Source: Casimicrobiaceae bacterium
GTDB lineage: Bacteria; Pseudomonadota; Gammaproteobacteria; Burkholderiales; Casimicrobiaceae
NCBI GenBank assembly: GCA_955652025.1
Contig: CATPAO010000393.1
Location: 1-5,410 of the forward strand
Length of the DNA stretch: 5,410 nucleotides
Direction of reading: 5' to 3'
The notes under the pieces: model-generated
Databases searched by the model: none
Told to the model about the DNA's origin: nothing
Seen by the model: the letters and a program-made list of their open reading frames with translations, nothing else
Shown here: positions 1-5,283 of the stretch, one piece after another
Numbering within the stretch: position 1 is the first letter of the stretch
How the letters are laid out: every line of letters starts with the position of its first letter
Program-made: the position numbers and the translations under genes

Positions 1-134
1 AGCGATTGGAAAAAGCCGACGGTTTCCGGCACGGTAAAGACGAAAATCTTCAACGCGACGTGCGCGAGAAACATTAGGCCTAGGCTCACTCGCAGCAGAA
101 GCGCTGCATACGGGGCCGTCCTTTGATTGACCAT
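1..134 (-). CDS. DoxX-family membrane protein, N-terminal part (runs off left edge)
   Basis: This is a partial gene whose first 44 codons are visible; the rest lies beyond the left edge. The protein begins MVNQRTAPYAALLLRVSLG and continues with LMFLAHVALKIFVFTVPE and then GFFQS. This is the usual start of DoxX-family inner-membrane proteins: a short polar N-terminus, a first membrane helix with an LLLRVSLGLMFL-type core, a K after the helix, and an aromatic FF before the next segment. Family members are small four-helix membrane proteins, often annotated as putative oxidoreductase subunits; the biochemical role is mostly unproven. The ATG at 134 is preceded by AAGGGA (146-141) at a 6-nt spacing, which supports this start. 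It lies 50 bp downstream of the ChaB-family gene on the same strand and could be co-transcribed with it. The family call is fairly sure from the N-terminus alone, but whether the gene is intact cannot be judged. Confidence 0.72.
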   Translation of the reverse strand, partial: MVNQRTAPYAALLLRVSLGLMFLAHVALKIFVFTVPETVGFFQS

Positions 135-184
135 GGAAGGTCCCTTTCTGTGTGCGCTGCCCGGACGTCGGCCCGCAATCGTCC

Positions 185-370
185 CTACGTTGCGCTCTCC
201 TGCTTGCCCGCCTGTTTCGCCGCGTGGTGCGCGACGGCGAATGCACGGCTCTCGTCATGGCCGTATTCCTGGTAGGCGCTGTTGAACGCCTTGAGGAACG
301 CCTCCTTCTGATGGTGATCGTACTGGTCCGTCTGGGGTTTCGGCAGATCCGAAATGGTCTTGTAGGGCAT
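185..370 (-). CDS. ChaB-family small protein
   Basis: A complete 61-residue protein starting MPYKTISDLPKPQTDQY, followed by a helical segment KEAFLKAFNSAYQEYG (about residues 22-37) and a second helix with SRAFAVAHHAAKQAG (about 41-55). The opening MPYK-x-I-x-DLP, the EAFNSA-xx-EY core and the A-x-A-V-A-xx-A-A-K helix are typical of the ChaB family (E. coli ChaB was named as a cation-transport regulator, though its mechanism is unclear). At 61 residues it is somewhat shorter than E. coli ChaB, and the last residues diverge from the usual VAWAAVK-type ending. A strong ribosome site, GAGGAG at 384-379, sits 8 nt before the ATG. It starts 41 bp after the MCE gene stop on the same strand, so it may be the end of that transcript or have its own promoter; I saw no clear promoter in the gap. 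The family call is confident; its function here is unknown. Confidence 0.82.
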   Translation of the reverse strand: MPYKTISDLPKPQTDQYDHHQKEAFLKAFNSAYQEYGHDESRAFAVAHHAAKQAGKQESAT

Positions 371-411
371 GGTCGCGTCTCCTCGCGTTAGCTCGAAAGG
401 AACGACGGGGA

Positions 412-1032
412 TTATGGTTTTGGTTGCCGATTGCTCGCGGGCGGCGCCGCGGCCGGCGTGGTCTTTTTCTTCGACGATGAAAGACCCAGCAGCGGATTCT
501 CCTTGATCTTGCTCGTCACTTCGCCGACGTCGGTGACCACCTTCTTGGTTTGGTCCTCGATGGCCGAGAATTTCGCGATCACCTTGGGTAACTGGTCGAG
601 AACGGTCGCGAGACCGCTTTTTTCCGAGGGGATTTCCGGAACCTGGCCCTCGGCCGTGGCCGCAAGTAGCGTTTTCGCGCCGGCGCTTCCACCGTTCAGC
701 TCGACGAAAACGACGCCGGTGATGCCCTTCAGCTTGAGCGTGGCTTTGGTATCGGTTTTGACCGGCGCGTCCTTGCGCAACCGGACGTCCACCTGCACGC
801 GCTGCGGGTCGTCCGGATCGAGCATCATCGCCTTGACCGTTCCAACGTCGACGCCGCGAAACTTGACGGGATCGCCCTGCGCAAGGCCGCTGACGGATTC
901 GGCGAAATGGATGCGGTAGAGCACATCGTCGCGATGCCCGGATTTCGCCAGCCAGACGAAGAAGAAGGCCGCGGCAATCGAGAGGCCGATGATGAACAAG
1001 CCTTCGATGAAGTAATGCTTATCCGTTTCCAT
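412..1032 (-). CDS. MlaD-like MCE-domain substrate-binding protein of a lipid ABC transporter
   Basis: A 206-residue protein with one N-terminal membrane helix (about residues 9-29, FIEGLFIIGLSIAAAFFFVW), then an MCE domain at about 37-115. The domain is marked by SVSGLAQGDPVKFRGVDVGTV and by the later KLKGITGVVFVEL strand. A predicted helical region (about 138-180) follows, then a Lys-, Pro- and Ala-rich low-complexity tail. In the family, MCE proteins are membrane-anchored, form hexameric rings in the periplasm and pass phospholipids or other hydrophobic molecules to or from an MlaE permease and MlaF ATPase. I chose METDKHYF at 1032 rather than the in-frame ATG at 1077: the extra 15 residues (MARARRARWPRG...) are arginine-rich, would precede the membrane anchor oddly, and lie wholly inside the ATPase gene. 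GGAAA lies 7 nt before 1032. The start overlaps the ATPase end by 14 bases, so translation is probably coupled. Direction of transport cannot be read from sequence. Confidence 0.9.
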   Translation of the reverse strand: METDKHYFIEGLFIIGLSIAAAFFFVWLAKSGHRDDVLYRIHFAESVSGLAQGDPVKFRGVDVGTVKAMMLDPDDPQRVQVDVRLRKDAPVKTDTKATLKLKGITGVVFVELNGGSAGAKTLLAATAEGQVPEIPSEKSGLATVLDQLPKVIAKFSAIEDQTKKVVTDVGEVTSKIKENPLLGLSSSKKKTTPAAAPPASNRQPKP

Positions 1033-1813
1033 GGTTTTGTTTCCGCGCGGCCATCGCGCCCTGCGCGCGCGAGCCATGTAGGAATCCGTGAATCCACGGC
1101 TGTTCGGATCGCATCAGCTTGTCCAGCGTGCCGACGGTAATTTTCTTCTCGACCAGCACCGCGAACCGGTGGCAGATGGTGAACAGCGTGTTGAGATCGT
1201 GCGTGACGATGACCACGGTGACGCCCAGGCTGCGATTCAGTTGCCGGATGAGCGCATCGATGCCGCTCGCCGCGATCGGGTCCAAGTCCGACGTCGGCTC
1301 GTCGAGGAAAAGAATCCGCGGATCGAGCGCGAGTGCGCGCGCGAACGCCGCACGCTTGACCATGCCGCCCGATAGCTCCGAAGGAAACTTTGTGCCGCTC
1401 TCGGCGGACAAGCCGGCCAGCTCCAGCTTCATCGCCGCGATCCTTTCCATGTCTCCGGGAGGCAACTCCGTGTGTTCGCGCAGCGGCGCCATGATGTTCT
1501 GCGCCACCGATAGCGAGGAAAACAACGCGCCTTGTTGGAACAGCACGCCGATGAGCGACGCTTTTTCGGACCGATCGATCGCGTCGATCTTCTTTCCATT
1601 CAGTCGAACCTCGCCGGCGTTCGGCCGATGCAAGCCGGTGAGGGTCTTCAGGAGGACCGACTTGCCCGACCCCGAACCGCCCGCGATGCCGATGATTTCG
1701 CCGGCCATGACGTCGAGGCTGATCTTGTCGTGCACTTCCTGCTTGCCAAAGCGGTTGACGATGCCGCGCGCGGACAGGATGGGGTCGGTGGAGGGCTGGC
1801 GCTTGACGTTCAT
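1019..1813 (-). CDS. MlaF-like ABC transporter ATPase
   Basis: A 264-residue ABC ATPase with all motifs in order: Walker A GGSGSGKS (residues 45-52), Q-loop at LFQQG (Q93/Q94), signature LSGGM (147-151), Walker B ILFLDE (167-172) and the switch histidine in VTHD (H205). The sequence ELSGGMVKRAAFARALAL is characteristic of the MlaF/Ttg2A branch, as is the short C-terminal extension after WIHGFLHG (240-247). It would hydrolyse ATP in the cytoplasm to drive an MlaE-type permease in lipid transport across the envelope. The D-loop reads TSDLDP instead of the common TSGLDP, a small deviation with no clear effect on function. The ATG at 1813 overlaps the permease stop (ATGA), and GAAGGT at 1825-1820 gives a 6-nt-spaced ribosome site. 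The 3' end overlaps the MCE gene start by 14 bases. The N-terminal 10 residues are unconserved in character but the start is well supported. Confidence 0.95.
   Translation of the reverse strand: MNVKRQPSTDPILSARGIVNRFGKQEVHDKISLDVMAGEIIGIAGGSGSGKSVLLKTLTGLHRPNAGEVRLNGKKIDAIDRSEKASLIGVLFQQGALFSSLSVAQNIMAPLREHTELPPGDMERIAAMKLELAGLSAESGTKFPSELSGGMVKRAAFARALALDPRILFLDEPTSDLDPIAASGIDALIRQLNRSLGVTVVIVTHDLNTLFTICHRFAVLVEKKITVGTLDKLMRSEQPWIHGFLHGSRAQGAMAARKQNHGNG
1040..1044 (-). promoter_or_regulatory. Weak ribosome binding site for the MCE gene
   Basis: GGAAA on the minus strand, 7 nt before the ATG at 1032 and inside the end of the ATPase gene. It supports the inner start over the ATG at 1077. It is weak, which fits a coupled overlap with the upstream gene. 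Confidence 0.4.
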
Positions 1814-2586
1814 ATGCCGACCTTCTCGAACAGGATCGAGAACAGCGCGTCCAGCACGATCACGAAAAAGATCGCTTTGACGACTGCGCGGGTCGTCTCG
1901 CGGCCGACGCTCTCGGCCGAGCCCCTCACCCTGAGCCCATGCATGCAGCCGATGATGCCGATGAAAAAGGCGAAGATCGGCGCCTTGAACAGACCGACGA
2001 ACAGGTCGCTATCGTCGACCGCCTGGCGCACGCGATCCAGATATTGCAACGGCGCGATGTCGAGGAGCGCATTGGAAATCATCGCACCGCCGACCAAACC
2101 CATGACATCGGCGAAAAACGTCAACAGCGGCAGCGCGATGACAAGACCGATGAGCCGCGGAACGACGAGCACCTCCATCGGGTCGATGCCCATCACCTCG
2201 AGCGCATCGATTTCCTCGCGGGCCTTCATGACGCCGATCTCCGCGGCAAAGGCGGAACCCGAACGGCCGGCCACCATGATGGCGGTGATCAAGACGCCCA
2301 TTTCGCGCAGCACCGACACCGCGACCAGATTGACGGTGAAATCCTCGCCGCCGTAGGGACGTAGCTGGGCAACGCTTTGATAACCGATGACGATGCTGAT
2401 CATGACCGCCATCAGCCCGATGATCGGCAGCGCGTGGATGCCCGTTTCGTCGACATGGCGAGAGATCGAGGGCAGCCGCAGGCTGTGCGGATGAATCAAT
2501 GCTTGCCCGATGGCGCTCGCCGAGCGGCCGACAAAGGTAACGATCGCGAGCGTGTCATGCCAAGCGTCGTCGGCGCCCTTGCCCAA
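1810..2586 (-). CDS. MlaE-like permease of a lipid ABC transporter (C-terminal part of a frameshifted STAS-MlaE gene)
   Basis: The reading frame gives 258 residues from a TTG at 2586 and stays open upstream to 2712 (stop at 2715-2713). It carries the MlaE fold: hydrophobic helices at about 51-73, 95-107, 143-171 and 200-219, and a final helix around 236-252. The hallmark cytoplasmic coupling segment runs from GRSGSAFAAEIGVMK (107-121) through EEIDALEVMGIDP (124-136). MlaE proteins are the membrane permease that pairs with MlaF. The TTG start is doubtful: it has no good ribosome site and falls in the middle of a conserved-looking linker (RWRQLVIQLGKGADDAW). The frame upstream reads LIGGLELERLPKQ, which I recognise as the usual continuation of a STAS domain in fused STAS-MlaE permeases. 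I therefore read this as the 3' part of one gene starting at 2933. If the split is real, translation of the permease needs the poor TTG or another non-ATG start. It overlaps the ATPase by 4 bases. Confidence 0.85.
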   Translation of the reverse strand: MGKGADDAWHDTLAIVTFVGRSASAIGQALIHPHSLRLPSISRHVDETGIHALPIIGLMAVMISIVIGYQSVAQLRPYGGEDFTVNLVAVSVLREMGVLITAIMVAGRSGSAFAAEIGVMKAREEIDALEVMGIDPMEVLVVPRLIGLVIALPLLTFFADVMGLVGGAMISNALLDIAPLQYLDRVRQAVDDSDLFVGLFKAPIFAFFIGIIGCMHGLRVRGSAESVGRETTRAVVKAIFFVIVLDALFSILFEKVGI

Positions 2587-2654
2587 TTGAATGACGAGTT
2601 GGCGCCATCGGGGACTCGATGCCTGTTTGGGTAGCCGCTCGAGCTCGAGCCCGC

Positions 2655-2712
2655 CGATCAGACGAGCAGCGCGCGATGCTGCGTCGGGACGCCGCTCAAT
2701 TCCACGCCCCGG
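2655..2712 (-). other. Frameshift junction between the STAS and MlaE reading frames
   Basis: Both frames are open across 2712-2661. The STAS frame reads ...CGC GCG CTG CTC GTC TGA, while the permease frame reads CTG ATC GGC GGG CTC GAG from 2661. Joining HRALL to LIGGLELERLPK restores a continuous protein if one base is added at about 2662-2664. The restored length from 2933 to 1810 is 1,125 bases, 374 residues plus stop, close to the usual size of fused STAS-MlaE permeases. There is no homopolymer or slippery heptamer at the junction, and a programmed event would have to be a -1 shift at GTC-TGA, which is not a known type. A true one-base deletion or a sequencing/assembly error are the likely causes. 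Confidence 0.75.
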
Positions 2713-2933
2713 TCACGGAGCCCGCACAAGAACAACGCGCCCGGCGTGTCCAGACTGCTGAGATCACGCAAATCGAGCACATGGGCGGCGCGTTTTTTGA
2801 GCCACCACTGCGTCAGCGATTGTTCCGCCTGCGCGAGCGTGCGGATGTCGAGCGAACCCTTGAGCGTCATCCGATCGCCGCCGTCGCCGGCGACAACCGT
2901 CAAGGGGGATTGCGCCGAAGATGCGGGTTTCAT
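2658..2933 (-). CDS. STAS-domain protein (N-terminal part of the frameshifted STAS-MlaE permease)
   Basis: From ATG 2933 this frame gives 91 residues ending in RALLV. Residues about 12-90 form a STAS domain, with MTLKGSLDIRTLAQAEQSL (22-40), the central strand HVLDLRDLSSLDTPGALFL (51-69) and the closing HRALL. The loop DLSSLDTPGA is the typical STAS region that carries the regulatory Ser/Thr; T63 is the likely equivalent. STAS domains of Mla systems bind the ATPase and tune transporter activity; in many proteobacteria this domain is fused to MlaE. Here the frame ends at a TGA (2660-2658), and the next frame continues with the expected linker. Start choice: an in-frame ATG at 3038 would overlap the polymerase gene by 70 bases with a basic, unrelated extension. 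ATG 2933 has GGAAAG at 2947-2942 (8 nt) and begins 35 bp after the polymerase stop. Confidence 0.75.
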   Translation of the reverse strand: MKPASSAQSPLTVVAGDGGDRMTLKGSLDIRTLAQAEQSLTQWWLKKRAAHVLDLRDLSSLDTPGALFLCGLRDRGVELSGVPTQHRALLV

Positions 2934-2941
2934 GGTCGCGG

Positions 2942-2947
2942 CTTTCC
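2942..2947 (-). promoter_or_regulatory. Ribosome binding site for the STAS-MlaE gene
   Basis: GGAAAG on the minus strand, 8 nt before the ATG at 2933, in the short gap after the polymerase stop codon (TAG, 2971-2969). It supports 2933 over the longer in-frame start at 3038. No promoter or terminator is evident in the 35-bp gap. Confidence 0.45.
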
Positions 2948-2968
2948 GAGGTCGCAGCTCACAAATCG

Positions 2969-3994
2969 CTAATCGACGCAAAGTCGTCGCCGCATGTCGG
3001 CGGTGATCGATTGCGCCAGGTAGAAATAGCCGGGCCACGGATCGGCTCGCGTTCGCAATCGTGACGCCGTCTTCAGATTGAATTTGCCGGGATCGAGTCC
3101 GGGCGTGAGTTCATCCCAATGGAGCGGCGTCGCGATCGGCGCGCCAGCGCGCGCTCGCAACGAATACGGCGCGACGGCGGTCGCGCCGCGCGCGTTGCGG
3201 AGATAGTCGACGAAAATCTTGCCCTTGCGCCGCGGCTTGGCCATCTTGTCGGTGAAGCGGGCCGGCATCGTGTGCGCCACGTGAGCGGCGAGACCCTGCG
3301 TGAAGCGCTTCACGTCGTCCCACGAGGAGCGTCGCCGCAGCGGCACGACCACGTGCAGCCCCTTTCCGCCGGTCGTTTTCACGAACGACGTCAGGCCGAG
3401 CTCCTCTAGCAACGCGCGCATCAGCCGGGCGCTCTCGACGACATCGGCAAACGGCAACCCCTCGCCCGGATCGAGATCCATCACGAACATATCGGGACGT
3501 TCGATCGCGTCCGCGCGCGAATCCCAGATATGCAATTCCAATACGCCCATCTGCGCGAGCGCGACGAGCCCTCGGCGGTCCACGGCGGCGAGATACGTCG
3601 CCATGCCGGCCGACTCCTCGATCGGCACGCCCGCCAAGCCGCCGCCAACGGCTTCCGTCGCGTGCTTCTGAAAAAAACACCTACCCGAAAGGCCGGCCGG
3701 GCAGCGGACCAACGCAAGGGGACGGTTCCTGCTGTGGCGCAGAATGAGCTCTGCCATCACGTCATAGTATTGCGCGACGTCGAGCTTCGTAATGCCGGCG
3801 CCGGGATAGACGATGCGCTCGGGGTGGGAGATCCCAAGGTCCTGCGCCGACCGTCCGGCAGTCTTTCCAGGCGATCGATGTGCGATGGTCACGGCGCCGA
3901 CCGAGCGTGCCCGTTCCACCTTCGGTGGCGTGTCATCTTTCGACTCGGGCGGTGTCCGAAATCCGCGCCTCGCTACGTGTTGACTCGGGTTCAT
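2969..3994 (-). CDS. ligD: LigD-type primase-polymerase (NHEJ polymerase domain, stand-alone)
   Basis: A 341-residue protein that matches the polymerase (POL/Prim-Pol) domain of bacterial LigD without ligase or phosphoesterase domains. The domain starts near residue 55 (LGISHPERIVYP, then GITKLDVAQYY). It continues through LVRCPAG and CFFQKH (107-111) and motif I MDLDP with the metal-binding pair D173/D175. Next come the nucleotide-binding motif TTGGKGLHVVVPL (H214) and motif III with KIFVDYLRN (D263, N267) and ATPLHWDEL. In the family this activity fills gaps and adds nucleotides, often ribonucleotides, at breaks held by Ku. Residues 1-54 are a basic, Ser/Pro-rich, probably disordered extension with no recognised fold. 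An in-frame ATG at 4363 would add 123 residues that are only a shadow of ku. ATG 3994 has GGGAGG 10 nt upstream and begins 65 bp after the ku stop. All three catalytic aspartates are present, so it looks active. Its ligase partner is not in the window. Confidence 0.93.
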   Translation of the reverse strand: MNPSQHVARRGFRTPPESKDDTPPKVERARSVGAVTIAHRSPGKTAGRSAQDLGISHPERIVYPGAGITKLDVAQYYDVMAELILRHSRNRPLALVRCPAGLSGRCFFQKHATEAVGGGLAGVPIEESAGMATYLAAVDRRGLVALAQMGVLELHIWDSRADAIERPDMFVMDLDPGEGLPFADVVESARLMRALLEELGLTSFVKTTGGKGLHVVVPLRRRSSWDDVKRFTQGLAAHVAHTMPARFTDKMAKPRRKGKIFVDYLRNARGATAVAPYSLRARAGAPIATPLHWDELTPGLDPGKFNLKTASRLRTRADPWPGYFYLAQSITADMRRRLCVD

Positions 3995-4004
3995 GCCGTT
4001 AAGG

Positions 4005-4010
4005 CCTCCC
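4005..4010 (-). promoter_or_regulatory. Ribosome binding site that sets the polymerase start
   Basis: GGGAGG on the minus strand lies 10 nt before ATG 3994 in the gap between ku and the polymerase gene. It argues that the polymerase begins at 3994, not within ku. Confidence 0.6.
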
Positions 4011-4059
4011 GCCGTGAAGCATCGACGATTTCGACGCCCGCCCGTACGAAGCGGCGCCG

Positions 4060-4980
4060 TCAGGCCCGCTTGCGTCGTACGACGGATTTTTCCCGCGCGT
4101 GACTGGCTGGCGGCCGCGACTTGGACGGCACTTTCCTTTCGGCGGCCGTCCTCTCCCGCGGCGATGCCATCGCGGATTTTCTGCCGCCCTTCGCGACGCT
4201 TTTCTTCAAGAGCTCCATGAGATCGATCACTTCGGCGCTCTTCCTCGGCCCGGTTTCCTTTTCCGGCGCCGTGAGTTCCTTGGTCTGGCCGCGCTTGATC
4301 TTTTCCTGGATGCGCTTCATCAAGTCGCGGTGATAGGTGTCCTTGAATTGCTCGGGCTTCCATCGCCCTGACATGTCGTCGATCAATTTGCGGGCGAGCT
4401 CCATCTCCCGCGCGTTAACGCCCGCCGCCTTGGCCGTCTTGGGCGGCAAGGCGAGCCCTTTGCTGTCCCGCAGCTCGTCGGGGTAGCGCAAGAGGTTCAG
4501 CACCAGCGCCTGCCCTTCCGGAATCAGCGCGACGAGGTGTTGCTTCGTGCGAATCACCACCTGGCCGATGCCGATCTTGTTCTCGGCGGCGAGCGTGTCG
4601 CGAAGCAGCGCATAGGCCTTCTGGCCGCGCTCGCGCGGGACGAGGTAATAAGGCGTTTCGAAAAACGGCGCCGGTATGGCGTCGCTCGGCACGAACGTCT
4701 CGATCCCGATCGTCTGCGAAGCCTTGACGTTGGCGCGACGGAAATCTTCGTCGGTCATCACCACGTACTGGCCCTTTTCGTATTCGTATCCCTTGACGAC
4801 GCTTTCCCACGGAACCTCCGCGCCGCTCTTCTTGTTGTAGCGCTTGTAGCCGACCGGCGCGAAGTCCCGCTTGTCCAGCATGGCGAAGCTCACCGCATGC
4901 GATTCGTCGGCGGGATATACATCGACCGGGACGTTGACCAGGCCAAATCCGATTGCGCCTGACCAAATGGGTCGCGCCAT
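4060..4980 (-). CDS. ku: Bacterial Ku, DNA end-binding protein of NHEJ
   Basis: A complete 306-residue Ku homologue, within the normal size range of bacterial Ku. The protein opens with MARPIWSGAIGFGLVNVPV, the typical start of the Ku beta-barrel. It then shows YKRYNKKSGAEVPW (45-58), the GYEYEKGQYVVMTDEDF segment (64-80), TIGIETFV (90-97) and the HLVALIPEGQALVLNLLRYP stretch (148-167) with DELR. The Ku core extends to about residue 200, followed by a helical region and VIDLMELLKKS (251-261). The last 45 residues are rich in Lys and Arg, like the basic tails that in other bacterial Ku proteins affect DNA binding and LigD recruitment. It should form a homodimer ring on double-strand ends in the cytoplasm. 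GAGGT (4991-4987) lies 6 nt before the ATG. The following gene is a LigD-type polymerase on the same strand, which fits a repair operon. No promoter is obvious directly upstream. Confidence 0.97.
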   Translation of the reverse strand: MARPIWSGAIGFGLVNVPVDVYPADESHAVSFAMLDKRDFAPVGYKRYNKKSGAEVPWESVVKGYEYEKGQYVVMTDEDFRRANVKASQTIGIETFVPSDAIPAPFFETPYYLVPRERGQKAYALLRDTLAAENKIGIGQVVIRTKQHLVALIPEGQALVLNLLRYPDELRDSKGLALPPKTAKAAGVNAREMELARKLIDDMSGRWKPEQFKDTYHRDLMKRIQEKIKRGQTKELTAPEKETGPRKSAEVIDLMELLKKSVAKGGRKSAMASPRERTAAERKVPSKSRPPASHAREKSVVRRKRA

Positions 4981-5026
4981 TTTGTGACCTCGGACGTCGG
5001 TAGACTTCGGTCAATACAGGCGTCGA

Positions 5027-5185
5027 CCAGGCGATGCAGACCTCGCAAATCGCGAGGGGCCCGGTGAGCGCGAGCAATTCGCCGCATTCCTCGCAGTCCG
5101 CGAGCCTGTGTTCGCCCGATACCTTGCAAACTGCCCGGCATTCGACGGCCGTGCATGGACCGCAGTCTAGGGGGCAAAGCGTCAT
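5027..5185 (-). CDS. Small cysteine-rich, probably metal-binding ORF upstream of ku (3' end uncertain)
   Basis: From ATG 5185 the frame reads MTLCPLDCGPCTAVECRAVC, then a segment with DCEECGELL and AICEVCIAW. Nine cysteines fall in the first 50 residues, at 4, 8, 11, 16, 20, 31, 34, 47 and 50; the last four make two CxxC knuckles, which suggests a zinc-ribbon fold. I do not recognise a named family. The frame does not stop after the last CxxC: it stays open through ku to 4415, and that part (arginine-rich, no pattern) is a shadow of ku, so I give only the supported segment. Shifting by one base after C50 would reach a TGA at 5013-5011, giving a protein of about 58 residues that ends before ku, so a frameshift is possible. 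Ribosome site is weak: AAGGA about 12 nt upstream. It would lead the ku transcript. Function is unknown; a chance ORF cannot be excluded. Confidence 0.42.
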
Positions 5186-5283
5186 CGTTGCATCTTATCC
5201 TTGTCGCCTCCTCATTTTCACCGCAACCGTTCGGTTTGGCTGTCGGACGAGAAGGCGCCGCGGCGTCGGGGAACCCGGTAGAC
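5186..5283. other. Leader region upstream of the ku cluster, no clear promoter
   Basis: This stretch holds a small dyad AACCG-TT-CGGTT (5225-5236) and a purine-rich GAGGAGG on the minus strand near 5211-5205. I could not find a convincing -35/-10 pair with normal spacing on the minus strand. A promoter for the minus-strand genes is expected here by position only. Confidence 0.3.

Noticed and set aside
1119..2356. Long plus-strand open frames opposite the ATPase and permease (1119-1880 and 1532-2356)
   Set aside because: They are antisense to well-supported genes, with Ser/Arg/Pro-rich translations and no recognisable domain; open antisense frames are common in GC-rich coding DNA.
2637..2650. 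A 14-base perfect palindrome, GCTCGAGCTCGAGC
   Set aside because: It comes from the codons of the LELE stretch in the permease linker (CTC GAG CTC GAG) and has no loop, so it needs no regulatory explanation, although it lies close to the frameshift.
2655..2670. Programmed ribosomal frameshift joining STAS and permease
   Set aside because: The required shift is -1 at GTC-TGA with no slippery heptamer; it does not match the known release-factor-2 type, which is +1 at CTT-TGA. A plain deletion or error is simpler.
3530..4102. A 190-codon plus-strand open frame opposite the polymerase
   Set aside because: It is antisense to the conserved Prim-Pol motifs and shows no domain of its own.
2969..4363. 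A 464-residue version of the polymerase starting inside ku
   Set aside because: The first 123 residues are an out-of-frame reading of ku and the intergenic gap; the ATG at 3994 has a good ribosome site and fits the domain.
4415..5185. A 256-codon open frame on the minus strand covering the Cys-rich segment and most of ku
   Set aside because: Only the first 50-55 codons look like a protein. The rest is arginine-rich and lies in the wrong frame over a clear Ku gene, so the long form is not called.
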